Assembly: GCF_024436035.1 (NCBI RefSeq)
Contig: NZ_JANFNG010000029.1
Span: 17,616-81,615 of the forward strand
DNA: 64,000 nucleotides
Reading direction: 5' to 3'
From: Streptomyces humicola
GTDB lineage: Bacteria > Actinomycetota > Actinomycetes > Streptomycetales > Streptomycetaceae
Shown piece by piece: positions 26,916 through 36,165 of the stretch. The translations under genes and the position numbers were made by a program. Each line of letters starts with the position of its first letter. The stretch's first letter is position 1. The notes under the pieces were generated by a model. The model was given only the letters and a program-made list of their open reading frames with translations. It did not search any database and was not told the DNA's origin.

Positions 26916-26967
26916 CGTCCGTACGCCCGCCTTCACACGCGATGGGGTGAAGGCGGGCGTACGGACG
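26916..26967. terminator. Bidirectional terminator with perfect 21-bp stem
   Basis: CGTCCGTACGCCCGCCTTCA plus C (26916-26936) is exactly complementary to 26947-26967, with a 10-base loop. It occupies the whole gap between the convergent SGNH hydrolase and dienelactone hydrolase genes, and serves both. Confidence 0.85.
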
Positions 26968-26968
26968 C

Positions 26969-27718
26969 TCAGACGGCGAGGGTGCGGGCGAAGAATTCCC
27001 GGATGCGCCGACGACCGTCGAGGGCCACCTGTGGACGGAAGCTTGGCCGGTCGACGGCGAAGAAGCCGTGCCCGGCCCCGTCGTAGGTGTGGAACTCGTA
27101 TGGTTTTCCGTGCCGTGTGAGTTCGGTTTCGAGCTCGGCTGTCTCGGCCGGTGACGGGAAGGAGTCCTCTGCGCCGAACAAGCCCAGCAACGGGCAAGAG
27201 AGTTCCTTCACCAGGCCGATGACCGGCTCGACCAGGAGAGGAAAGCCGTCCGGGGGCCTGCCGACGACAAAGGGCCCATAACAGTCTACGGCCGCATCAA
27301 GCGGCAGACGGCACGCGGTCAGGAACGCCTGCCGCCCTCCCGAGCAGTAACCGACTACCCCTACCTTGCCGTTGGACGAAGGGATCGACCGCAGAACGGC
27401 CACCGCCCCCTCGACGTCACCGACCACTTGCTCATCAGGCGCGATCAGCACGGCACATGACGGCGCGAGCGCTGCGGAGCCGTCGGATGCGAGGCCGGGC
27501 ACGTGGCGATGATGGAGATCGAGGCAGATCGCGGCGTAGCCGTTGACGGCGAACCAGCGGGTGATCTGCTTCGTCGCGTTGTCGTAGCCGGACATGGAGT
27601 GCAGCACCACGACTCCGCCGTGCGTGCCGGGCGTCAGCGGCCAGGCCAGGTAGGCCTCGAGCTCGTCACCCTCATGACCGGTTATCCGGACCGTCTCGGC
27701 CATCATCGCGTCGTACAT
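26969..27718 (-). CDS. Dienelactone hydrolase family protein
   Basis: 249 residues, alpha/beta hydrolase. Catalytic Cys in the nucleophile elbow VVGYCSGGRQA, Asp in GAEDSFPSP and His in YDGAGHGFF form the Cys-His-Asp triad of the family. The family hydrolyses dienelactone in chlorocatechol breakdown, but many actinomycete members act on other small esters. No aromatic degradation genes are adjacent, so the substrate is open. Start ATG with AAGAGAGA upstream. Confidence 0.87.
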   Translation of the reverse strand: MYDAMMAETVRITGHEGDELEAYLAWPLTPGTHGGVVVLHSMSGYDNATKQITRWFAVNGYAAICLDLHHRHVPGLASDGSAALAPSCAVLIAPDEQVVGDVEGAVAVLRSIPSSNGKVGVVGYCSGGRQAFLTACRLPLDAAVDCYGPFVVGRPPDGFPLLVEPVIGLVKELSCPLLGLFGAEDSFPSPAETAELETELTRHGKPYEFHTYDGAGHGFFAVDRPSFRPQVALDGRRRIREFFARTLAV

Positions 27719-27745
27719 CTGATCTCTCTTCTTCCCAGGGACTGT

Positions 27746-28079
27746 TCAGGACTTCCGGAGGGTCGAGCGGTGTGTCCGTCGATCGGGCTGCTGGTGGGGC
27801 GGGTTCTGGCGGACAGATGGGACCGTCGGGTGCGGGAGCGTGGTGACCTCCTGCTGCGTCTGCGCCAGTTGACGGGTGGTGTCACCGGGCAGCCGCGGCG
27901 GGCGCCGAGGTGGCGGTCGAACGAACGGTTCTCCTGGATCAGCAGCACCACGTGCTCGACGTCGGCCAGTGAACCCGGACGCGGTCCGGCCATGGCGGCT
28001 TCTGGATGCCCGCGGGCAGCAGTGAGACCGCGGCGCCGCCAGCCGGGCCCGAGGGCTTGCGCCGGCTCATCTCGGACAT
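27746..28079 (-). pseudogene. Phospholipase C (phosphoesterase family) remnant
   Basis: From the ATG at 28079 the frame encodes MSEMSRRKPSGPAGGAAVSL. A shifted frame then gives AGPRPGSLADVEHVVLLIQE followed by NRSFDRHLG, the metal- and nucleophile-containing N-terminus of non-haemolytic phospholipase C (normally IEHVVVLMQENRSFDHYFG). Shortly after, the sequence jumps to DTTRQLAQTQQEVTTLPHPT and stops. About 90% of the gene has been deleted. Confidence 0.7.
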
Positions 28080-28605
28080 GGCTGGTTCCCCCTCTTGCGC
28101 GGCGTGGAGGCGGGGGTGTCAGCGGATGCGCATGGCGTTGGCGCGAGACTGCGCGGCCGCACCGCGGCCGCACCGCGGGCGATCGCGCGTCTGTGCTCGG
28201 GCCGTTCGTGCGTAGCCCCATGGCCCGAGCCATGGGAAAACAGTGCGTCCACGGATGGAATGACGTTCCGCCATGCCCCCACTCACCCTATTCGTGGTGA
28301 TATATACCATTTTTCCGCTCCATCGGTATTGCTATAGAGATGCTCTCCATAAGCGCATATAGATGACACCGTCTGATGGGGTGAACGATCACGGGGGCGC
28401 TTGACGGTGCCATAGCGGAAGCACAGCTCTCTCTCAGAGGCGCCAAGGCCGGCACACAACGCGCCGATGTACGCCTGGCGCGGCCACGGTGATGTCCGGC
28501 CGTTGCGTCGGCGCTGTGTCTGCGCCTGGTGGCCTGTTGGCAATTGGGGGCCGGTGAAACCTCTGGAAGGGAGGCGGGATGGACTGAGCGGTTGTAAGGT
28601 GATCG
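28080..28605. other. Gap with an AT-rich island, no gene
   Basis: 28290-28380 is markedly AT-richer than its surroundings (ATATATACCATTTTT). It contains GTATTGCTATAGAG, whose complement nearly equals CTCCATAGCAATAC at 24971-24984. No frame is supported. Confidence 0.4.
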
Positions 28606-28640
28606 CGGGCCGGTCTCGTCGTAGCCAAGAGACCGGCCCG
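28606..28640. terminator. Hairpin terminator
   Basis: CGGGCCGGTCTC (28606-28617) pairs perfectly with GAGACCGGCCCG (28629-28640) across an 11-base loop. It lies 56 bases beyond the old stop codon of the minus-strand exporter pseudogene. Confidence 0.65.
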
Positions 28641-28695
28641 TTGGTTTGCGTGGCGTGACTCTAAGGTGCTGTGCCGCGAATCCGGTTGCGGCTGT

Positions 28696-30046
28696 TCAGA
28701 GTTCGAGGTTCGCCGCAGCCTTCGGGGAGTCGGCTTCTTGTGGGCCGAACCAGGCGGCGGCCACGGTGAGAAGTGATCGGCCAGCAGGAGGGACACGGCG
28801 GCGCGCGCGCCGCCCAAGAGGCCGCTGTGCGGGGCGAGATGGAGGGCGAGGGTGACCAGGGCGACGCCGAGTGCGGTGCCCAGGCCACGGGTCATGTTGA
28901 CCAGGCCGCCTCCCGTTCCGGAGGAGCCGGCGGGGATGGACCCCATGACGAGAGCGTTGTTGGCGGGCGTGAAGGTGCCCAGCCCCAGCCCGAGGAGTGC
29001 GAGCACGGGTGCGAGCGCCGCGGGTGTCACCGGGACGAAGAGCAGTCCGCCGAGCGCGCCGGCGCAGATGACCGTACCCAGTACGCAGCGCCCCCGGTCG
29101 GTGAGGGAGGAGGGCAGGACCTTGTCGGCTGCGGTCGCGGCGATCGCGAATCCGGCCGGCAGCGCGGTGAGTACGGTGCCGGCGGTCAGTTCGCAGGAGC
29201 CGGCGTCGGTGAGGATGACGGGGACGAGCACGAGGGGCCCGAACAGGACGAGGTAGCCGCTGAGCGCCCTGACCAGTCCTGACGAGACCGCGCGCACCCG
29301 GAGGAGGGCGAGGTCGAGCAGGGGAGAGGTGCAGCGGCGCTGCCGGGCGGTGAACGACGAGCCGGTGACCGCCGACAGAGCGAAGAGCAGGCCGACGCCC
29401 CATCCGGGGACGGGGAGCCCGGAGGCGGCCGAGATGGCCAACAGCCCGCAGACGGTGGCGGATGCGAGCAGCAGCAGTCCGGCCCAGTCGAATCCCTCTG
29501 TGTGGTTGCGGGTCCGGGTGCGGGGGAGCAAATAGTGGCCTGCGGCGAGGGCGATGATGCCGACGGGGACGTTGACGCCGAAGACCCAGCGCCAGCCGAG
29601 GGTGGAGACCAGGGCGCCGCCGACGGTGGGTCCGAGGGCGAGGCCGAGTGCCTGTGCAGCGGCTTGCACGCCGAGGGCGGCGCGCATGCGGTCGCGTGGT
29701 GCGCTGGTGGCGACGAGGGCGACGCTGTTGGCCTGCATCATCGCGGCGCCGGCGGCCTGGATGACGCGGAAGGCGATGAGTGCGCCGAGTCCGGGTGCGA
29801 GTCCGCAGGCGGCGGAGGAGGCGGTGAAGACCACGAAGCCGTAGAGGTAGAACAGCTTGCGGCCGTGTGCGTCGGCCAGGCGGCCGACGGGGACGAGGAA
29901 GACGACGAGGGTGAGGAGGTAGGCGAGGGATACCCATTCGATGGCGGCGAGCGAGGCGTGGAACTCGGTGCGGAGGCTGGCGTAGGTCAGGGTGACGATG
30001 GAGGCGCGAGCTGTCCCATGAAGGCGCCGAAGCACACCGTGGCCAC
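28696..30046 (-). pseudogene. DHA2-type MFS drug exporter, broken by two frameshifts
   Basis: The main frame holds most of a 14-helix exporter: ASIVTLTYASLRTEFHASLA, WVSLAYLLTLVVFLVPVGRL, and motif A ADAHGRKLFYLYG. The first helix (VATVCFGAFMGQL) is in another frame, joined at ~30013 where the usual GQLDAS is spelled with one base missing. Near 28775 a second shift separates LLLADHF from a C-terminus LLTVAAAWFGPQEADSPKAA that ends at a stop at 28696. The probable GTG start is 12 bases after the sugar porter stop, so the two were an operon. Sequencing error cannot be excluded. Confidence 0.75.
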
Positions 30047-30057
30047 TGCGAGCCGCG

Positions 30058-31476
30058 TCAGACGCGAGCGAAGTCGCGCGGGCGGAACTTGCCGCTCTGC
30101 AGGTGCCTCTCGATGTCTTCGAGGCTGTGTCCGGTGAGCTCGGGCATCCGCCGCCACACGAACAGCCACGCTGCGACGTTGAACATCCCGTAGATCCAGA
30201 ACACCTGGCCTACACCGAAGATGCTGATCATCGTCAGCAGTGTCAGCGTGATCAGCAGGTTCGTGCTCCACAGGGTGGCCGACTGCACGCTTGTGGCAGC
30301 CGCACGCACCGCCAGGGGGTAGATCTCGGAACCGGTCAGCCAGCCCATCAGCTGGAGCCCGCCGGCGTTGAAGAACATGAAGGTCAGCAGGCAGGCGACG
30401 ATGGATGGCACGTAGGCGCGGCTGGAGTGGCCGGTGACGAAGAAGGCGCCGAGCGCGAACAGGCTGAGCGCCGCGCCGGGCACCATCACCAGAGTCAGCC
30501 GGCGGCGCCCGACCTTGTCGACGATGACCAGGCCGACCACCATCATGACGAGGTAGACCGTGCCCAGCGCCACGCTGACCCAAAGCGCGGTCGTCTTGGA
30601 GAAGCCGTTGTCGGTGAGGATGGTCGGGGCGTAGTAGATGATCATTTCGATGCCGGACAGCTGGGTGAACACGGCAATGCCACAGCCAACTGCCAAGGCC
30701 GGCCGTACCCATGGCTGCCGCAGCCCGCTCCAACCGCGGTTGCGTCTGCTGGTCCGCTGCTGGCGCCCCTCCAGAGCGACGATCTCCTCGAGCTCGGAGG
30801 AGATGTCGTAGCCGTCGGGCCGCAACCTGTCGAGCACCTTCTCCGCCTCGTCCACGCGGCGGCGGCCGAACTTGAGGACCAACCACCGCGGGCTCTCGGG
30901 CAGGCGCAGCTGCAGGAGAAGCATCACCACTGCCGGTGCGGCGGCCACGCCGATCGCCTCCCGCCATGACACCGTCTGGCTCGCGCCCACGAGCGTCGCG
31001 ATGACGATGCCAACACCGATGGCGAGCTGGAAGCAGAGCACCAGACGTCCGCGGATCGACTTGGGGGCCAGCTCGGCGACGTACATGGGTACGGTCTGAG
31101 TGGCGCCGCCGACGGCGAAGCCGAGCAGCACCCGGGCCAGGGCCAGACCGACCGCAGTGGGGGCGAGTGAGCTGGCCAGGCTACCGAGGACGAACACCAC
31201 GCAGATCATCAGGATCGTGCGGTGTCGGCCGATGCGCTCGGACAGCAGGCTACAGGCGAGGGAGCCGATCACGGCACCCAGGAGGATCGCGGCCGCGATC
31301 ACCTCCTTCATGTCGTTTCCGATGTGGAACTCCTTGGAGATCTGCAGCAGCCCGCCGGAGATGATGCCTGTGTCGTAGCCGTACAGCAGTCCGCTGATCG
31401 CGGATACCACTGCCGCCATCAGCATGCGCCCGTTCAGGGCCCTCACCGGTGGCGCCTTGTCTTCGGCTCGGGTCAT
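30058..31476 (-). CDS. Sugar porter family MFS transporter
   Basis: 472 residues with 12 membrane segments. Family signatures: SGLLYGYDTGIISGGLL in helix 1, ERIGRHRTI, PMYVAELAPKSIRGRLV after helix 4, PESPRWL at the loop of helix 6, QLSGIEMIIYYAPTIL in helix 7, DKVGRRRL and GSEIYPLAVRA. These mark proton-coupled hexose, xylose or polyol symporters. GGAGGA precedes the ATG. No sugar catabolic gene is directly beside it, so substrate is unassigned. Confidence 0.9.
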   Translation of the reverse strand: MTRAEDKAPPVRALNGRMLMAAVVSAISGLLYGYDTGIISGGLLQISKEFHIGNDMKEVIAAAILLGAVIGSLACSLLSERIGRHRTILMICVVFVLGSLASSLAPTAVGLALARVLLGFAVGGATQTVPMYVAELAPKSIRGRLVLCFQLAIGVGIVIATLVGASQTVSWREAIGVAAAPAVVMLLLQLRLPESPRWLVLKFGRRRVDEAEKVLDRLRPDGYDISSELEEIVALEGRQQRTSRRNRGWSGLRQPWVRPALAVGCGIAVFTQLSGIEMIIYYAPTILTDNGFSKTTALWVSVALGTVYLVMMVVGLVIVDKVGRRRLTLVMVPGAALSLFALGAFFVTGHSSRAYVPSIVACLLTFMFFNAGGLQLMGWLTGSEIYPLAVRAAATSVQSATLWSTNLLITLTLLTMISIFGVGQVFWIYGMFNVAAWLFVWRRMPELTGHSLEDIERHLQSGKFRPRDFARV

Positions 31477-32213
31477 GATTCCTCCAGGACGGTGAATGGT
31501 CCTGGCCCGCGTGGCTCACTCGGTGGCAGAAAGGGTGGCACCACACCCGTCCGTGGTGTCAGCGGCGGACTCGGTGTCATCGCCATGCTCTACTCAACGA
31601 CGCCCGTCGGCCACGTGACACCGACCGAACCGGCGTGACTGTCCGGGGCACGCCGCCGACTCCTCGGCAGAGCCTGGGATGCGGCGCGGGTCCCAAGGGC
31701 GCACGCTTGGAGATGGGGCCTGCTGCGGGTGCTCTTGGACCTGCTGTGACGTTTCAGACGTGATGTCTCAGCGCCTTCTTCATGCCCTGTTCGGCGGGCG
31801 CCCCTACATTGTCCGTCCCACCAGCAACGGCTGCATGATCCGTCGGAACAGGCCGAGGGAGCCTCAGGTCAAGCGAGGGCGGGCGTGCCGTGCCGTGCCG
31901 CGGGAGTCGATCGACTGGACGACCCCGCTGCGCACGCGGTCCTCCGTCGGGTAGGTCATCGGGTAGGTGAGCAGCGGACCGCGACGGCGCTGCGATCCTG
32001 GGCCATATGCCGCCCCGCGGAGGCACGGACCACGGCGCCCGTACAGTGGCCTGAGGGAGGAGTGGCCCGACTGGGCTGAGCGGCTCCTTCTGTCGTGGCA
32101 GCCACGGTTTCGCCGCCGGGGTCGACCGCGTCGCAGCCGTCGGTGTGGTCGCTCGGCGCGAAACGCCGGTGATCATCCGCCGGGACGCCGAGTCGGGCCG
32201 AGGACGTCGGTCC
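31477..32213. other. Gap between divergent transporter genes, no supported gene
   Basis: Both promoters (sugar porter leftward, FUSC rightward) must lie here. Short frames on either strand give no recognisable protein and no ribosome binding site that stands out. Confidence 0.45.
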
Positions 32214-34670
32214 ATGACATTGGTGCTGGAACGTCGCGTATCGGGAGGCAGGGCCACGGACCAGGGCACCCGAAAGGGGGCGGTGCTGACCGACGTCGGG
32301 ACGGTCGGTGGGGTCCGGGAGGCGTGGGCGTCGGCTTGGGACCGGATCATCGCATCCGACCCAGCGTTCAGTCGGCTCCTTGGCGCGCTGCGCATCGTTC
32401 TCGCCGTCGTGCTCTCGATCGGCGTGATGGCGGCGCTGCATACCACCGTTCCGCTCATCGTCACCGGTGCGACAGCGGCAGAGGTCTTCTCCTTCGCTGT
32501 CTCCGATCCCCGTCCGAGGGATCAGGCGGTCACGCTCGCCCTCGGGCTGCCGACCGGCCTGGCCACGCTGGCCCTGGGGTCACTGGTGGCGCATCAGCGC
32601 TTGCTGAGCGACCTGGCGTGTGTCGCGGTGATCTTTGCCGCCGTCTACGTCCGCCGGTTCGGCAGGCGACCCACCGGTCTGGGCGTCATCGCCTTCCAGA
32701 TGTTCTTCATCACGCTGTTCGTAGGGCCGAGGCCGCATTGGCTGTCCCAGGTGTGCGTGCCGCTGGTGATCGCGTGGGCTTGCAGCGCGGTGGTGCGGTT
32801 CGGGATCGTCCGGGCCTCGCCGCAGCCCACCCTGCTGCGGCTGCGCGAGGCGTTCCGCGCCCGCCTCCTTCAGCTCATCGACGCGCTCATCGATGTGGTC
32901 GAAGTGGCTGAGCGGCAACCCGGGACGCTCCCCGCCGAGGGGGCGATCCGCCGACTCCAGCGGCGCACCGCCCGCCTCCACCAGGCCGCCCTGATGATTC
33001 AGGCGCATCTGGACGAGAGCATCCGCGACGCGCGGAGCTTCGCTCATGTGCAACGGCGCGTCGCCGAGGCGGAGGTCGGCGCCGAACGGCTCGCGGTCGT
33101 GCTCCTCAGGGCGCTCGGCTTTTTGGGAGCCAATCCGGTCGCTGGCGACATGACCGAACGCCTCAGCGGCGCGCCCCCCGTCGACGCGATCCCGCTCCGA
33201 ACGGCCGACCGGAAGGTCGTCCGCCGCGTCATCGCGGATCTCAAGGCCCTGAGACTGATAGCCGGCCACCCCGGCATTCCCGTGGGCGTCGGGCTGAGGA
33301 TCGTGCGGGACCGGCTGCTGGGGTACCGCGACGACGAGCGCCTGCCCCACGCACCTGCTCCCGTGCAGGACGTGTTCCGGGCGATCGGTGATCTCAGTCT
33401 CGCTCTGCTGGGGTTGCGTATGGCGCTCGCAGAGCCGGAGGAAGGCCCGGACGACAGTCCCGAGATCGTGCGATCCCGCGAGGAGCTACAGGCGGAAGAG
33501 GAAGTCCTCGAGGCCGAGGACGCGGTACGGGCGGCGCGCGAAGAGACGGACGAGCCGACCGGCCTGCGACGCACGACCACCCGTCTGGCTGTGCAGGTCG
33601 CGCTCGCCTCGGCACTGGCGATCCTGGGCGGTGAGTTGCTGTCCCCGCGGCGCTGGTACTGGGCCGTCTTCACCTGCTGGGTGGCGTTCGTCAACGTCTC
33701 CTCCAGCGGCGAGATCCTCGTCAAAGGCTACCGGCGCCTGGTCGGCACACTGCTTGGTGTACTGGCCGGGATCGGCCTGGCCTACCTGGTCGGCATCCAC
33801 CACTGGCTCGCGTTCGCGCTGGTCACCCTCTGCCTGTTCGGCACCTTCTACACCGCGGCGGTCTCCTATGCGCTGGTCTCCTTCTTCGTCACTGCGATGA
33901 TCGGGCTGCTGTACACACTCCTGGGCACCTTCACGCCCGACCTGCTGTTCACACGACTGGTGGAGTCCGCCCTGGGCGTCGCCTGCGCGATGCTCGCGGG
34001 CCTGCTTGTCCTGCCGGTACCCACACAACGGCGCGCCGAGGAGCAGATCCGCGATGTGCTGGAGCGCCTTCGTGAGGTGACCGGCCGGGGTGTCGCCGAA
34101 CTCCAGGGCGGTCGGCCCGTCGACCTGGTGAACCGTTCCCGCGCCCTGGACAGCGCCCTGAACGATCTGCGGACCACCACCCAGCCGCTGCGCCATCCGA
34201 TCAACCCCCTGCGCCGCCGTAGGCGGATCACCCGCTACATCTTGGGACTGCTGGAGACGGCCGCCTACCACGCCCGAAGTCTTGCGGCCATCGCGCAGCA
34301 GACGTTGGGGACCCCAGCGATCAGGCAGGATCCGCGGCTGGTGGAGATGGCCGGACGCGTCGACCGAAACCTTGACGCCCTCATCACCTGCATGGAGACC
34401 GACGGCGGCTGCAGGGAGCCGCTGGACGTCGGCGGAAGCCAGGAGCCGCCCACCGCCGTTGAGCGCGAGACCGGTGCAGAGCCTGACGGAAGGCCGCGGA
34501 AGGGCGAGCGGCCGGACGCGGTCACGTCGGTGGCGCTGCGACACCTGCAGCGGGTGGACGAGGACGTCCTCGGGTTGGCCCGGCCGCTGGGGGTGGGTCT
34601 GAAGCAGGAGCGGCCGGAACACGAACCGGACGCGCGATCCGAGGCGAGCGCAGGCACTCACCGCCGGTGA
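32214..34670 (+). CDS. FUSC-family membrane protein (aromatic/fusaric acid exporter type)
   Basis: 818 residues from ATG 32214; in-frame starts at 32145 and further downstream are possible. Two sets of membrane helices flank a large cytosolic helical region: the first from LGALRIVLAVVLSIGVMAAL, the second from LAVQVALASALAILGGELLS with the conserved RRWYWAVFTCWVAFVN and LVGTLLGVLAGIGLAYLVG. The middle part includes an acidic coiled stretch (SREELQAEEEVLEAEDAVRA). The C-terminal tail is charged and cytosolic. The family exports aromatic acids or amphiphiles. It is not in an operon. Confidence 0.85.
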   Translation: MTLVLERRVSGGRATDQGTRKGAVLTDVGTVGGVREAWASAWDRIIASDPAFSRLLGALRIVLAVVLSIGVMAALHTTVPLIVTGATAAEVFSFAVSDPRPRDQAVTLALGLPTGLATLALGSLVAHQRLLSDLACVAVIFAAVYVRRFGRRPTGLGVIAFQMFFITLFVGPRPHWLSQVCVPLVIAWACSAVVRFGIVRASPQPTLLRLREAFRARLLQLIDALIDVVEVAERQPGTLPAEGAIRRLQRRTARLHQAALMIQAHLDESIRDARSFAHVQRRVAEAEVGAERLAVVLLRALGFLGANPVAGDMTERLSGAPPVDAIPLRTADRKVVRRVIADLKALRLIAGHPGIPVGVGLRIVRDRLLGYRDDERLPHAPAPVQDVFRAIGDLSLALLGLRMALAEPEEGPDDSPEIVRSREELQAEEEVLEAEDAVRAAREETDEPTGLRRTTTRLAVQVALASALAILGGELLSPRRWYWAVFTCWVAFVNVSSSGEILVKGYRRLVGTLLGVLAGIGLAYLVGIHHWLAFALVTLCLFGTFYTAAVSYALVSFFVTAMIGLLYTLLGTFTPDLLFTRLVESALGVACAMLAGLLVLPVPTQRRAEEQIRDVLERLREVTGRGVAELQGGRPVDLVNRSRALDSALNDLRTTTQPLRHPINPLRRRRRITRYILGLLETAAYHARSLAAIAQQTLGTPAIRQDPRLVEMAGRVDRNLDALITCMETDGGCREPLDVGGSQEPPTAVERETGAEPDGRPRKGERPDAVTSVALRHLQRVDEDVLGLARPLGVGLKQERPEHEPDARSEASAGTHRR

Positions 34671-34773
34671 GAGAGCGCATCGGGGGCCGGCTGCCGGTGG
34701 TGTCGCACCGTCCGTCGGACGCGCCTACGTCTCGAAGCCGGTCGGCGGCACCGAGGGGACCCTCTTCGGGCTG

Positions 34774-35763
34774 TCAGTGCACCAGCTCGGCGACGGCGGC
34801 CGCCTCCATGCGGGCCTCCTCCTCGAGTGCCTCCAGGTAGCGCTCGGCATCGAGTGCCGCGGCGCAGCCGGACCCTGCGGCGGTGACGGCCTGCATGTAC
34901 TCGTGGTCGACCACGTCGCCGCAGGCGAAGACGCCGTCCACGTTGGTCCGCGTGGACCGGCCTTCGACAGCGATGTAGCCGGCATGGTTGAGGGAGACCT
35001 GACCCTTGACCAGATCGATCCGCGGGTCGTGCCCGATCGCTATGAAGACACCCGTGACCGACAGCTCGGTCTCCTCGCCGCTGGTAACGTCGCGGAGCCG
35101 CACCCCGGTTACTTTGCTCTGCCCGAGGATGTCAACCACCTCGCGGTTCCACAGGAAGCGGATCTTCTCGTTGCGCCGCGCCCGTTCCTGCATGATCTTC
35201 GATGCCCTGAGGGCGTCGCGGCGGTGCACGACGGTGACCGAGTGGGCGAACCTGGTGAGGAACATGGCCTCCTCCAAGGCGGCGTCGCCGCCGCCCACGA
35301 CCGCGATGTCGCGGTCCCGGAAGAAGAAGCCGTCACAGGTGGCGCACCAGCTCACGCCTCGGCCGGACAGCCGCTTCTCATTCTCCAGCCCCAACTCGCG
35401 GTAGCTGGAACCCATGGCCAAAATGACCGCTCTGGCGCGGTGGGCCCCTCCGCTACCGTCGCGGACCTCTTTCGTCTCGCCCGCCAGACGGGTGTCCACC
35501 ACGTCCTCGGTGACCAGCTCGGCGCCGAAGCGCTCAGCCTGGGCTCTGATCCTTTCCATCAGCTCCGGGCCGCTCACCCCGTCGGGGAAGCCAGGGTAGT
35601 TCTCCACGTCGGTGGTGTTCATCAGCGCGTCTCCGGCGGAGACGGCCCCCTCGAACACCAAAGGCCGCAAGCCGGCGCGGGCCGCGTACACCGGGCATGT
35701 GTAGCCGGCGGGGCCGGATCCGATGATGATCACAGTGCGGACTGCGTCTCCCACGTCGACCAC
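34774..35763 (-). CDS. trxB: Thioredoxin reductase
   Basis: 329 residues. FAD loop [20 protein letters not shown] at the N-terminus, redox CATC (Cys140, Cys143) in [18 protein letters not shown] loop [16 protein letters not shown], and the C-terminal FAD segment [20 protein letters not shown]. It would reduce thioredoxin with NADPH. No trxA lies next to it, and residues such as TCPVYAARA differ from the usual TAAVYAARA, so this may be an accessory rather than the housekeeping copy (inference). Confidence 0.9.
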   Translation of the reverse strand: MVDVGDAVRTVIIIGSGPAGYTCPVYAARAGLRPLVFEGAVSAGDALMNTTDVENYPGFPDGVSGPELMERIRAQAERFGAELVTEDVVDTRLAGETKEVRDGSGGAHRARAVILAMGSSYRELGLENEKRLSGRGVSWCATCDGFFFRDRDIAVVGGGDAALEEAMFLTRFAHSVTVVHRRDALRASKIMQERARRNEKIRFLWNREVVDILGQSKVTGVRLRDVTSGEETELSVTGVFIAIGHDPRIDLVKGQVSLNHAGYIAVEGRSTRTNVDGVFACGDVVDHEYMQAVTAAGSGCAAALDAERYLEALEEEARMEAAAVAELVH

Positions 35764-36165
35764 CTCTGCTGGCCAAGGCCCGCCTCCACCCGATCGAGTC
35801 AGAAACCGACGACACCGCCCCGCCCACCGAACTCACCGCATAGCCTCAAAACGAGATCACCGAGTGGCCGTCGATACACCACTCCAGCGGACGTGACCTC
35901 CACCACCGGACGGGGCACCGGAACGTGCCTGAATCGACTCCGTTCCCGCTACACTCCCCACACTCACGCCGTTGACCAGGACAAATGCGGAAGTCCGGCT
36001 GGAGTATTAATACTTCAACCGCACCTGGTTGGTCAGATGCGACAGGTCGAGCCGCCAGTCTCGGGACAGCACCGCGCCCCAGCGGACCAGCGGACCCTCG
36101 TCATCATGGCGCATTTCCTCGCTTCCGGCCCATTGACGGAGCGTATTGGTTCACGTCGTTCGAGG
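35764..36165. other. Gap, IS-tail-like scrap only
   Basis: GAACTCACCGCATAGCC at ~35829 resembles the transposase-tail phrase seen at 7957 and 47297. Otherwise there is no recognisable content. The thioredoxin reductase promoter should be at its left end. Confidence 0.4.

Noticed and set aside
26916..26967. Long palindrome considered as an operator or small RNA
   Set aside because: It fills the gap between two convergent stop codons, which is the position of a shared terminator.
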